From NCBI GenBank assembly GCA_031552995.1, contig JAVBMB010000105.1, positions 1 to 13,866 on the forward strand: 13,866 nt of DNA, written 5' to 3'. A program made the translations under genes and the position numbers. Within the stretch, counting starts at the first letter, position 1, and every line of letters begins with the position of its first letter. The notes under the pieces are model-generated. The model ran no database searches. It worked only from the letters and a program-made list of their open reading frames with translations, and had not been told where the DNA came from. Source of the stretch: JAVBMB01 sp031552995 (GTDB lineage Bacteria; Bacillota; Clostridia; Oscillospirales; Butyricicoccaceae). Positions 7,020-13,866 of this stretch are shown piece after piece.

Positions 7020-7999
7020 ATCTCACCTCCGTTTTCGAACCTGAAGCATTTTATCGTATGGCCGGCACCATACTGCCCGGGTGCCTCTTCGATGCAGCGG
7101 CTTTCGGAATACCGGCACCGGGGTGCAAACTTGCAGCCGGACGGCAGGTTTGTCGGGTCGGGCATAAGCCCCGGGATGGGCGACAGGCGCTTTTCGTCGC
7201 CGTCGATTTTAGGTATCGATCCGAACAGCCCCTCGGTGTACGGGTGGTGATTACCACCGGTATACAGCTGCTCGACCGTGCCGCACTCGACAAACTCGCC
7301 GGCGTACATAACCCCGACACTGTCGCATATCTGCGCGATTATCCCGAGGTCGTGGGTTATCATAATCATCGACATGCCCATTTGCTGCTTCAAATCTTCC
7401 ATCAAGCGCAGCACCTGTGCCTGGATGGTGACATCAAGCGCCGAGGTCGGCTCGTCCGCTATCAGCAACTCGGGGCCGCAGGCAAGCGCCATAGCAATGA
7501 CGACGCGCTGCTTCATCCCGCCTGACAGCTCGGTAGGATACGCCCTCATGCGCGAGGCCGGCATGCCGACCATTTCGAGCAGCTGCTTTACTTTGCCTCT
7601 GCGCTCGTCGGCGCTCTTGTCCGACCAGCTGTGAAGCATCAGCGACTCGTCGATTTGCTGCGCGACGGTCAACACGGGGTTAAGCGAGCTCATCGGGTCC
7701 TGGAATATCATCGAGATATGCGCACCGCGTATTGCCCGCATATCGGCGTCGGTCAGCTTAAGCAAATCGCGGCCGCGGTACATGACCTCTCCGCTGTTTA
7801 TCTTTGCCGTCCTTTGCGGCAGCAGGCCCATGATGCTCATGGCAGTCGATGTCTTACCCGCTCCGGTCTCGCCGACTATGCCGAATGTCTCACGCTCGGC
7901 AATGCCGAAGCTGATACCCCCGACGGCGCGGCGGATTTTGCTTGACGAGGTGTAGATGACAGACAAATCTTTTACTTCGAGCAGCGGTATGTTATCCAT
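7016..7999 (-). CDS. dppD: Peptide ABC importer ATPase, DppD/OppD family
   Basis: Nucleotide-binding subunit of 327 residues that powers peptide import by ATP hydrolysis on the inner face of the membrane. Visible motifs: Walker A GETGAGKT (43-50), Q-loop Gln100 in MIFQDPMSSLNP, a canonical signature LSGGMKQRV (158-166), Walker B LLIADE (178-183) and switch His216 in ITHDL. The C-terminal oligopeptide-transporter extension has Cys at 289, 295, 302 and 318, a spacing linked in some Dpp proteins to an iron-sulfur cluster. The start at 7999 lies 9 bases after the permease stop and has only a weak Shine-Dalgarno. The stop overlaps the next ATPase start (ATGA, 7016-7019). It is expected to pair with that subunit as a heterodimer. 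Confidence 0.95.
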   Translation of the reverse strand: MDNIPLLEVKDLSVIYTSSSKIRRAVGGISFGIAERETFGIVGETGAGKTSTAMSIMGLLPQRTAKINSGEVMYRGRDLLKLTDADMRAIRGAHISMIFQDPMSSLNPVLTVAQQIDESLMLHSWSDKSADERRGKVKQLLEMVGMPASRMRAYPTELSGGMKQRVVIAMALACGPELLIADEPTSALDVTIQAQVLRLMEDLKQQMGMSMIMITHDLGIIAQICDSVGVMYAGEFVECGTVEQLYTGGNHHPYTEGLFGSIPKIDGDEKRLSPIPGLMPDPTNLPSGCKFAPRCRYSESRCIEEAPGQYGAGHTIKCFRFENGGEI

Positions 8000-8008
8000 C
8001 GTATCACT

Positions 8009-8881
8009 TCAATCCTTAAGCCGCGGGTCTATGGCCTCGGCAAGCCCGTCGCCCAGCAGGTTGAAGCTGAGTGCGGTCAGGCCAATAGCCAGCCCGGGGT
8101 ATAGTATAAGATGCGGAAACTGGCGCATGTACTTTGTCGCCTCGGACAGCATCGCGCCCCACTCGGGCGCCGGCGGCTTGACACCCATACCGATGAACGA
8201 CAGCCCGGCGGCCGTCATTATGATGCCGGCCATCTGCATTGTAGCCTCGACCGTGATGACCGAAAATGCATTGGGCAGTATGTGAAACACGACTATCCGC
8301 CCGCTTCGCGCACCGGCGGCGCGAGCCGCTTCTATATACTCCTGCCCGATTATGCCCATTACAACCGAGCGGACAATCCGCGTAAAGCCGGGTATTGAGG
8401 ATATGACGATGGCCACCATCATATTTACAAGCCCGCCGCCAAGCACTGCGACGATCGCCAGCATCAGCAGCATGCCCGGTATGCACATTATGATGTCGAG
8501 CAGGCGCATTACGATATTGTCCACCATCCCGCCGTACAGCGCGACGGTTGCGCCAAGCAGGCCGCTGGCGACAACGGCAATAAGCGTGCCGATGAAGCCG
8601 ATTGACAAAGAGTACCGCGCGCCGAAAACCGTGCGTGCAAACTGGTCTCGGCCAAAGGCGTCCGTGCCGAACCAGTGCCGGGAGCTTGGCGCTTGCAAGC
8701 GCTGTTCGGGATATTGGTTGATGACCTGCGTGTCGTAGTCAAACAGCAGATCCGCCGAAAGCGTCAGGACAATAAGTACAGCAAGGAATATAAGGCTTAT
8801 CAGCGCGGCTTTGTTTTTCGTCAGACGAAACCACACGTCGCGCCACAGGCTGTCCTTGCGTTCTCTCTTCACTCTCTCCAC
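8009..8881 (-). CDS. dppC: Peptide ABC importer permease, DppC/OppC family (GTG start)
   Basis: Second membrane subunit, 290 residues. A short basic cytoplasmic N-terminus leads to a first transmembrane helix at about 26-46, then the OppC-type hallmark HWFGTDAFGRDQFAR (69-83), more helices, the EAA coupling loop EYIEAARAAGA (181-191), LSFIGMGVKPP (227-237) and the C-terminal NLLGDGLAEAIDPRL. It forms the heterodimeric channel with the DppB-like protein. Translation starts at GTG, with GAGGTG five bases upstream; a second in-frame GTG at 8872 has poorer support. Only 4 bases separate it from the permease gene before it and 9 from the ATPase gene after it. Assignment is secure; cargo unknown. 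Confidence 0.93.
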   Translation of the reverse strand: MERVKRERKDSLWRDVWFRLTKNKAALISLIFLAVLIVLTLSADLLFDYDTQVINQYPEQRLQAPSSRHWFGTDAFGRDQFARTVFGARYSLSIGFIGTLIAVVASGLLGATVALYGGMVDNIVMRLLDIIMCIPGMLLMLAIVAVLGGGLVNMMVAIVISSIPGFTRIVRSVVMGIIGQEYIEAARAAGARSGRIVVFHILPNAFSVITVEATMQMAGIIMTAAGLSFIGMGVKPPAPEWGAMLSEATKYMRQFPHLILYPGLAIGLTALSFNLLGDGLAEAIDPRLKD

Positions 8882-8885
8882 CGGC

Positions 8886-9815
8886 TCACCTCACATATTT
8901 CGCTTTTACGCGCGGGTCGACAACGGCGTACAAAATATCAACAACAAGCATAATCACGCAAAACAGCGACGACAACATGACGGTGGAGCCCATTACGAGC
9001 GGTATATCCTTTGTCGTTATTGCCGTAAGTATGATGGAGCCTATCCCCGGCAGGCCGAACACCGTCTCGGCGATGACCGTGCCGCCCAGCATGGCGGCAA
9101 AGCGCATGCCGACGACAGTGATCACCGGCAGCAGCGTGTTCTTTAACGCGTGCCTGAATATAACGCGCGGCTCGCCGGCGCCTTTGGCGCGCGCCGTGCG
9201 GATGTATTCCTGCCGCATTACCTCCAGCATATTCGCGCGGCTGATGCGCATAAGCATCGCGGCGGCCGGCATCGATACGGCGACAACGGGCAGGATATAG
9301 TGTTTCCACGTGCCGATGCCGTTGGCCGGCAGCCAGCCGAGCTTAAGCGCGAACAGCATGATAAGTATCAGGCCAAGCAAAAAGCTGGGTAGCGAGACAA
9401 ATACAAGAGCCATGACCGTCGTGCCGTAGTCGAAAATCGTGTATTGCTTTACGGCGGAAAGAATGCCGAGCAGCACGCCGAGTACGCTGGCGAATATCGA
9501 CGACCATACGGCAAGCGTCAGCGTTGTGGGGAACTTTGGTATAAGCTCTTCAAACACCGGAGTTGATGTGCGGTACGACTTGCCGAAATCCCCGCGCAGC
9601 GCGTTTGTGATATAGCTGAAAAACTTTACGGCGAAGCTGTCGTAATACCCAAGTTCCTCGTTTATTGCGTCCACTTCGGCCTGCGTCGCGTTGCGGCCAA
9701 GGATTATTCGCCCGGGGTCGCTCGGCATCACATTCATAATGCCAAAGACGATGAGCGTGACGCAGAGTATCGTCGGTATCAGAAACAGCACACGTTTGGC
9801 GATGTGTTTAAGCAT
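8886..9815 (-). CDS. dppB: Peptide ABC importer permease, DppB/OppB family
   Basis: First membrane subunit of a Dpp/Opp-type importer, 309 residues, normal length. About six transmembrane segments: one at 9-29 right after the basic N-terminus, then a long external loop (30-95) typical of the B subunit, then five more. The cytoplasmic coupling loop carries the EAA motif EYIRTARAKGA (203-213) followed by FRHALKN. ETVFGLPGIGS (250-260) and the C-terminal YAVVDPRVK are family signatures. It pairs with the DppC-like product just downstream and docks on the two ATPases. The start at 9815 lies within the end of the MBL gene (8-base overlap), with AGG six bases upstream. The symbol marks the family only: the same fold serves dipeptides, oligopeptides, glutathione, D-peptides and nickel, so the cargo is inferred from context. 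Confidence 0.93.
   Translation of the reverse strand: MLKHIAKRVLFLIPTILCVTLIVFGIMNVMPSDPGRIILGRNATQAEVDAINEELGYYDSFAVKFFSYITNALRGDFGKSYRTSTPVFEELIPKFPTTLTLAVWSSIFASVLGVLLGILSAVKQYTIFDYGTTVMALVFVSLPSFLLGLILIMLFALKLGWLPANGIGTWKHYILPVVAVSMPAAAMLMRISRANMLEVMRQEYIRTARAKGAGEPRVIFRHALKNTLLPVITVVGMRFAAMLGGTVIAETVFGLPGIGSIILTAITTKDIPLVMGSTVMLSSLFCVIMLVVDILYAVVDPRVKAKYVR
8887..8892 (-). promoter_or_regulatory. Shine-Dalgarno that fixes the GTG start of the second permease
   Basis: GAGGTG on the minus strand, 5 bases before the GTG codon 8879-8881. No ATG lies near this site, so it identifies GTG as the start codon of the DppC-like gene. Confidence 0.75.
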
Positions 9816-10719
9816 GTCGCACCTGCTTTTTGGTAAGAATCGAGAACGCGCCGAACTTATGCAGCGCTATATCGCTTTCATCCTTATCGTACTTGTGCAG
9901 CCCTGCTTCGTTACCAAGGCTGACGGCGCGCCCCAAGCATATTTGGCCGAGTGCGTCCGACGCGTTTAGCAGCATGTTGGGCGGCACAACCATGTCGTTA
10001 TGAGAGCAGCACAGATGTCTCAGCGTCGGGATAAGCGAGCACAGCCGCCCGATTGAGCGCGCGTATTCTTCAACGTCGGAATAACCGTAAAGCGTGTTGT
10101 CGAACTGGGCGTACAGCGTGCCCAGATAAAATGTATCCCCGGTGAACAGCAGTCCGTTTTGCTCGTCGTGCAGCATAAGGCAATCCTTGGTGTGCCCCGG
10201 CGTGTGCAGCACTTGCAGCCTGCGGCCGCCAAGGTCAAACACATGCCCCTCTTTAACCGGTATTGTCGGCTTGCCCGGGATGTGATAGGATTGCCTGTCC
10301 AGCCAAGCCGGCACGCCGCCCCAAAACATATCGTCACCAATCTGATACATCAGCTCGGCGTTGGAATACCCTCTGCCGTGCATCTCAAGCGCGTGCGGCT
10401 CATCATAGCTGAATACCCGCTCGAACTTGTAATTCTCGGACACATGATCGAAGTGGAAATGTGTGTTCACCACATCAATCGGCCCGCCGTAAAGGCGGTG
10501 GCTAAGCGCAAAAATGTCTCCTCTTGCCATGCCGGTGTCAAGCAGAACGGCGCGGTCTTTCCCCGTGATCAGGTATGAGTTCACCTCTTGAAAATGCCGC
10601 GGCTCGCAGATTGCGAATACGCCGTCAAAAAGCTGATATACGCTAAACCACCTGTCATCAACCGGAAGCCTGCGGTATTTTGCGTAGTATTCTCTGGGCA
10701 GCTGATCGGTCCACATCAT
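9808..10719 (-). CDS. Metallo-beta-lactamase-fold hydrolase
   Basis: MBL-fold metal hydrolase of 303 residues, no signal peptide, probably cytosolic. The full set of binuclear metal ligands is present: HFHFDH at residues 87-92 (His87, His89, Asp91, His92), His175 in TPGHTKD, Asp195 in FTGDTFY, and His240 in CCSHNDM. That is the glyoxalase-II/lactonase-like HxHxDH layout. About 60 residues follow the last ligand, longer than a minimal MBL domain, and may form a substrate cap. The start at 10719 has GGAG (10728-10731) eight bases upstream; a second ATG follows at once. It begins 18 bases after the regulator stop, the largest gap in the operon, and its stop overlaps the permease gene by 8 bases. 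Members cleave lactones, thioesters, phosphoesters or amides; the substrate cannot be assigned. The context suggests hydrolysis of an imported compound or a pathway intermediate. Confidence 0.85.
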   Translation of the reverse strand: MMWTDQLPREYYAKYRRLPVDDRWFSVYQLFDGVFAICEPRHFQEVNSYLITGKDRAVLLDTGMARGDIFALSHRLYGGPIDVVNTHFHFDHVSENYKFERVFSYDEPHALEMHGRGYSNAELMYQIGDDMFWGGVPAWLDRQSYHIPGKPTIPVKEGHVFDLGGRRLQVLHTPGHTKDCLMLHDEQNGLLFTGDTFYLGTLYAQFDNTLYGYSDVEEYARSIGRLCSLIPTLRHLCCSHNDMVVPPNMLLNASDALGQICLGRAVSLGNEAGLHKYDKDESDIALHKFGAFSILTKKQVRHA

Positions 10720-10737
10720 AAATGCAACTCCATTTGG

Positions 10738-11421
10738 TTATTTGCCTGAGGTATTGCGGCACATAATCGGTGCCGCAAACGCGTTTTTCGGTGTAATGAC
10801 GATGCTGTCGGCCAGTTCGATACTCTTTTCGATTTTTTCGCTGCGCTGACGCCCCGTAAGGTTAAGCAGCGACAGATGCAGCATATTGTATATGCTTATG
10901 ACATCGTCCACCGGCATTTCGGTGCGCTTGCGGGATATCAGCTCGAGTATATTCGCCTCGATGCCGGTCAGTATCCCGGCGTACACCTGCATCGTCACAT
11001 CAGGTATGTCGACACCGCAGAACTCTGCCTCGCCTTTAAGGTCGCGCAGCACTTCGCTCTCGATAAACTGCGTCACCTCACTCTGCGCCGCTATCTGGTT
11101 ATAAAATCGCTCAAGCTCGCCTATGCTCATCAGGTACCTGAACAACACGCGGCCCGAGGTGATGCTTATGACGACCTCGTCTGTCTCGCCGCACAGTATT
11201 TCGCTGCGCAGCTTCTGAGAAAAATCGCTGATGAACTGCTGAAAGATTATTACCGCTATCGCCTCTTTTGTCTTGAAATAGTGATAAATCAAGCCTCTGT
11301 TTATACCGGCCAGGTCGGCGACCTCCTGCTGCAGAGTATCGGCAACGCCTTTTTCGTAAAACAGCTTTTCGGCGGCCGCGATAATTTTCTGCTGTGTCTG
11401 ACGGCTCTTTCTGTATGTCAT
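10738..11421 (-). CDS. TetR/AcrR-family transcriptional regulator
   Basis: A 227-residue one-component regulator. The N-terminal DNA-binding domain covers about residues 8-55, with the helix-turn-helix around 30-50 (EVADLAGINRGLIYHYFKTK), a textbook TetR recognition helix region. The rest is the variable helical ligand-binding and dimerisation domain and shows no recognisable ligand motif. The ATG at 11421 overlaps the stop of the GGT-like gene and has a strong GGAGGA (11428-11433) six bases upstream. The gene lies inside the operon in the same direction rather than divergent from it, so it probably regulates its own transcript from a promoter beyond the right edge. Members are usually repressors released by a small ligand, often a pathway substrate. 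No operator is visible in the window. Confidence 0.9.
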   Translation of the reverse strand: MTYRKSRQTQQKIIAAAEKLFYEKGVADTLQQEVADLAGINRGLIYHYFKTKEAIAVIIFQQFISDFSQKLRSEILCGETDEVVISITSGRVLFRYLMSIGELERFYNQIAAQSEVTQFIESEVLRDLKGEAEFCGVDIPDVTMQVYAGILTGIEANILELISRKRTEMPVDDVISIYNMLHLSLLNLTGRQRSEKIEKSIELADSIVITPKNAFAAPIMCRNTSGK

Positions 11422-13004
11422 ATAGTGTCCTCCGCCTGTGTAATCCCGTCGTAGTACGGGCAGGATATCCCGCTGCGGATGCCCCCCGAATCAACCCCCG
11501 CCGCAAGCCACAGCCCGTCGGCACGGTCGGCGCTGCCGGCGTATTTATAAGCGGGTGATTCTGTAATGTCCAAAAACGCGCAGCCGTGCTTCATTGCCTC
11601 CGCAAGTACAGCGGCTTCAAAGAGATTCTTGTTGCAGTAATAGCTTTCGCCGTCAAAAAACAGCGGCCCGGGCGTGTTTTGAGCTTGCTCGATATCCATG
11701 CCGTGCGCGACAAAGTTGTAAAGGCAGCATATCGCCCGCTCGTATAACGCCGAGTGCATCGCAACCGAGCCGACAGCCGGCACGCCGTCTTTAAGAAAAA
11801 TTGTCGGGTTAAAGAATGTGCGCATTTTTTTGCCGGCGCCCGATGCCATGACCAGCGCGCGGTATCTGCCGGCCTGATTGCACAGTGTCACACCGCCGAC
11901 GTGAAGCTTTTCAGAAAATCCGCTGCCCGCCGCCGAGTGAATTGCGACCGCCATATTGCCCTCGGCGTCCACAGTGATTATCGCGTCGGTGTTGCCGGAT
12001 TTTTCCGTTACAGGAGGGGAGCCGATGCTTTGCGCGATGCCGTGAAGCATATCGCTGTCAAAGCAGTTGCCAAGCGTCAGACTGCGCCCCATAAACTCCG
12101 GGGCGCTGCGTTCAAACCCGGGGTCAAATGTCTCGGCGGCAAGCAGCTCGTACCCCTGCATCAATCGCGCGAAACGCGCCAAAGCCGCGCCGCAGGTTGT
12201 GTAGTGCTGCGGCGCGGCATTTTCGCACAGCAGCTTTACGCCGAACAGCGTGACGAGCGAGCCGCGGTTCGGGTCAGGCGGGTAGAAGGCGGAACAGCCC
12301 GCGATATCGGCGCAATGCGCCGCCTCACACGGCACCGTGTAGCTGCGCATGTCGCGCATGGTCACACGCCCGCCGCAGCTTTGACAGATGTCCGTGAATC
12401 GGCGCGCAAACCCGCCGCGGTATATGTACTCGCCGCCTTGCGCGGCGAAGCGCGTCAACGTCTCGGCAAGCTGCGGCTGATAAACCGTACCGCTTTCAAC
12501 GTGTAAAAACGGCGGCTCAAAGCCTTCGGCGGCGGCTTTTTCCAGCTCTGCCGCCAGCCTTGCGCCGACGGGAACGCCTTTGCGGCACATTTTGATTGCG
12601 GGCGCCAGCGCGTCAGCGAGCTTCAGCTTACCAAACGAGGAGACAAGCGTCTCAAGCGCCGCCGGCACGCCCGGTATAAGCACACGGCGGCCATTCGGCG
12701 TCGCACCGTCCGTCGGAATAGACATAGGGTCATGCTCGCCCAGAGGGATGCCCATTTCGCCTGAAACCGCGTATACCTTGCCGCTTGAGGCATTGAAATA
12801 CAATATCGAACACATTCCGCCAAAGCTTGTGTACGAGCCGGCCGAAAAAACAATCTGAGCTGCAATTCCCGCGGCGGCGGCGTCGGCGGCGCTGCCGCCG
12901 GATGCCATTATCTCCATAGCCGCGCGTGCCGCAGCCGGCACATCCGACACCGTGACAAGCGCGCCGCGCGTACGCTTCATTTTAACTGCCTTCATACCGG
13001 TCAT
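11418..13004 (-). CDS. Gamma-glutamyltransferase-fold Ntn hydrolase, divergent, apparently cytosolic
   Basis: GGT-family protein, 528 aa from the first ATG. The N-terminal GGT block is clear (AMEIMASGGSAADAAAAG, residues 29-46; PGVPAALETL, 111-120). The probable nucleophile is Thr339 in NTDAIITVDAEGN (codon 11988-11990). By family rule, autoproteolysis before it would give subunits of about 338 and 190 residues. Compared from memory with E. coli Ggt, the Gln430 equivalent (Q377) is kept. The others are replaced: Asn411 by A359, Asp433 by R380, Ser462/Ser463 by T396/F397, and the oxyanion GSPGG by GSVAM. A gamma-glutamyl substrate is therefore doubtful. Unlike typical exported GGTs it has no signal peptide. 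The start is uncertain: the ATG at 13004 has no spaced Shine-Dalgarno, while the ATGs at 12995 (AGGG, 9 bases) and 12980 (AAGG, 8 bases) do. The stop overlaps the regulator start (ATGA). Family sure, function unknown; an acyl-peptide or other amide hydrolase is plausible. Confidence 0.82.
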   Translation of the reverse strand: MTGMKAVKMKRTRGALVTVSDVPAAARAAMEIMASGGSAADAAAAGIAAQIVFSAGSYTSFGGMCSILYFNASSGKVYAVSGEMGIPLGEHDPMSIPTDGATPNGRRVLIPGVPAALETLVSSFGKLKLADALAPAIKMCRKGVPVGARLAAELEKAAAEGFEPPFLHVESGTVYQPQLAETLTRFAAQGGEYIYRGGFARRFTDICQSCGGRVTMRDMRSYTVPCEAAHCADIAGCSAFYPPDPNRGSLVTLFGVKLLCENAAPQHYTTCGAALARFARLMQGYELLAAETFDPGFERSAPEFMGRSLTLGNCFDSDMLHGIAQSIGSPPVTEKSGNTDAIITVDAEGNMAVAIHSAAGSGFSEKLHVGGVTLCNQAGRYRALVMASGAGKKMRTFFNPTIFLKDGVPAVGSVAMHSALYERAICCLYNFVAHGMDIEQAQNTPGPLFFDGESYYCNKNLFEAAVLAEAMKHGCAFLDITESPAYKYAGSADRADGLWLAAGVDSGGIRSGISCPYYDGITQAEDTI

Positions 13005-13866
13005 CCCTGCTTCGCGCGCCGAAGCACCCTGCCGCTGGACGCGCCGCTCGGCACGCCGTTTTCGACCGCGGCGACGCCGTTAATCAAGACAAAGTCCATG
13101 CCGGTCGGATAGACGGCAGGGTTGCCTCCATTCTGATTGTCACGCAGCGACAAAGGGTCAAACACAAGGATATCCGCCTTTTTGCCGCATTCAAGCGTGC
13201 CGCGGTCGCTGAGCCCAAGCGCGCGGGCGGCCGCGCCGGATGCCTTAAGTATCTTGCGCTCCAGCGGGATGAGCGGGTAGCGGTTCAAGTAATAGATATA
13301 CGACGAATATGTGCCGTAGCTTGCCGTCATACCGGCTTCGTCATCACGCGCGGGGAACGGCGGATTCAAGTCGAAATAAAACGTATCCGGCCCTGTTGTC
13401 GCATCGGGATGATTCAAAAAGACCTCGCGCACAATATCGTCGGGACGAATGTCGAAATCGACTCTGGCTCTGACATCCTCGGCCGTGATGAGCATAAGCG
13501 CCTCATAGCCGTCCGTGCCGTTAGCATCGGCAATCTGTTTGACCGTGCGCTTTTCATATGCGCTGTTTGCGTGCGACAGCACTACAAGCCTTGTATCCCA
13601 CTCGGGGTTGGCGGCGTAGTTGAACGGAAAGAACTTGCCCTCACGCATGTAATCGACAATCTCGCCTCTATAGGCGGTGTCTTGCAGCCTGCCGGCAAAC
13701 GCGGCAAGCGAGCCGCCGCATTGCTGCACCCACTGGTCAAGGTAAAACGCCAAATCGTAAAAGGCTATGATGCCTCCGCTGCGCGCCGGAATGAGGTCGA
13801 AACGCGCGTTTACACCGCGCTCGCGGTACGAGTCGAACACATCAAGCGTGCGCCGCGCCGCCGCCG
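13001..13866 (-). CDS. N-acyl-D-amino-acid deacylase-like amidohydrolase, 3' part (5' end outside window)
   Basis: Metal-dependent amidohydrolase of the D-aminoacylase type (Amidohydro_3-like TIM barrel). Known members remove an N-acyl group from D-amino acids. The reading frame stays open to the right edge, so the N-terminus is missing. The GTG at 13840 is an internal codon, not a start. About 288 residues are visible. They match the C-terminal half of the family: a segment like the one after the metal histidines (RERGVNARFDL), TGPD near 13385-13396, whose Asp may be the catalytic Asp of the usual GSDG motif, then MTASYGTYS, the closing-strand motif GKKADILVFDP, and the typical tail YPTGMDFVLINGV...SGRVLR. 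Its stop overlaps the ATG of the next gene (ATGA, 13001-13004), which suggests translational coupling. Family call is fairly firm. D-stereospecificity and the acyl group are not provable here, and another Amidohydro_3 activity is possible. Confidence 0.8.
   Translation of the reverse strand, partial: AAARRTLDVFDSYRERGVNARFDLIPARSGGIIAFYDLAFYLDQWVQQCGGSLAAFAGRLQDTAYRGEIVDYMREGKFFPFNYAANPEWDTRLVVLSHANSAYEKRTVKQIADANGTDGYEALMLITAEDVRARVDFDIRPDDIVREVFLNHPDATTGPDTFYFDLNPPFPARDDEAGMTASYGTYSSYIYYLNRYPLIPLERKILKASGAAARALGLSDRGTLECGKKADILVFDPLSLRDNQNGGNPAVYPTGMDFVLINGVAAVENGVPSGASSGRVLRRAKQG

Noticed and set aside
11754..12506. Plus-strand open frame of 250 codons opposite the GGT-like gene
   Set aside because: Same antisense-shadow composition, no recognisable motif, and the opposite strand encodes a clear GGT-fold protein.
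13001..13840. Complete deacylase gene starting at the GTG codon at 13840
   Set aside because: The frame remains open upstream to the window edge with family-like sequence, and 280 residues is far too short for a D-aminoacylase. The gene is cut by the window.
1..13866. CRISPR array, tRNA or rRNA genes, insertion sequences or phage genes
   Set aside because: I saw no regularly spaced repeats, no cloverleaf-like segment, and no transposase, integrase or phage motif. Nearly all of the window is occupied by the operon.

Overview
The window reads as one long, tightly packed catabolic operon on the minus strand of a GC-rich bacterium. A Clostridia-like Firmicute is the best guess. The reasons are consensus AGGAGG/GGAGG ribosome binding sites, a lipoprotein solute-binding protein with a Thr/Ala/Pro-rich linker after the lipid-modified cysteine, and a Gram-positive style of Opp/Dpp transporter. 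This taxonomic guess is weak because no rRNA or marker gene is present. All convincing genes run from high to low coordinates.

Layout in the direction of transcription: (1) the 3' part of an N-acyl-D-amino-acid deacylase-like amidohydrolase, cut by the right edge; (2) a gamma-glutamyltransferase-fold Ntn hydrolase without a signal peptide; (3) a TetR-family regulator; (4) a metallo-beta-lactamase-fold hydrolase; (5-9) a complete Dpp/Opp-type peptide ABC importer in the order permease B, permease C, ATPase D, ATPase F, solute-binding lipoprotein; (10) a Leu/Glu/Phe/Val dehydrogenase-family amino acid dehydrogenase; (11) a DUF885 metallopeptidase-like protein; (12) an MFS transporter. Positions 1-183 are AT-rich, hold no convincing gene, and contain three hairpins in a row that probably end the transcript.

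The longest internal gap is 18 bases. Five junctions are 4-base ATGA stop/start overlaps and two others overlap by 8 bases. There is no room for an intergenic promoter inside, so a single transcript starting beyond the right edge is likely.

Working model (inference): the ABC importer brings in a peptide or peptide-like amide. Hydrolases of four unrelated folds, none with a visible signal peptide (the deacylase N-terminus is outside the window), take it apart in the cytoplasm. The dehydrogenase then interconverts a released amino acid and its 2-oxo acid. The MFS protein would move a product or second substrate, and the embedded TetR protein would sense a ligand of the pathway. The substrate cannot be read from the sequence. 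Two clues argue against a textbook glutathione or leucine pathway: the GGT-like enzyme keeps its catalytic threonine but lacks most residues that hold a gamma-glutamyl group, and the dehydrogenase pocket looks enlarged.
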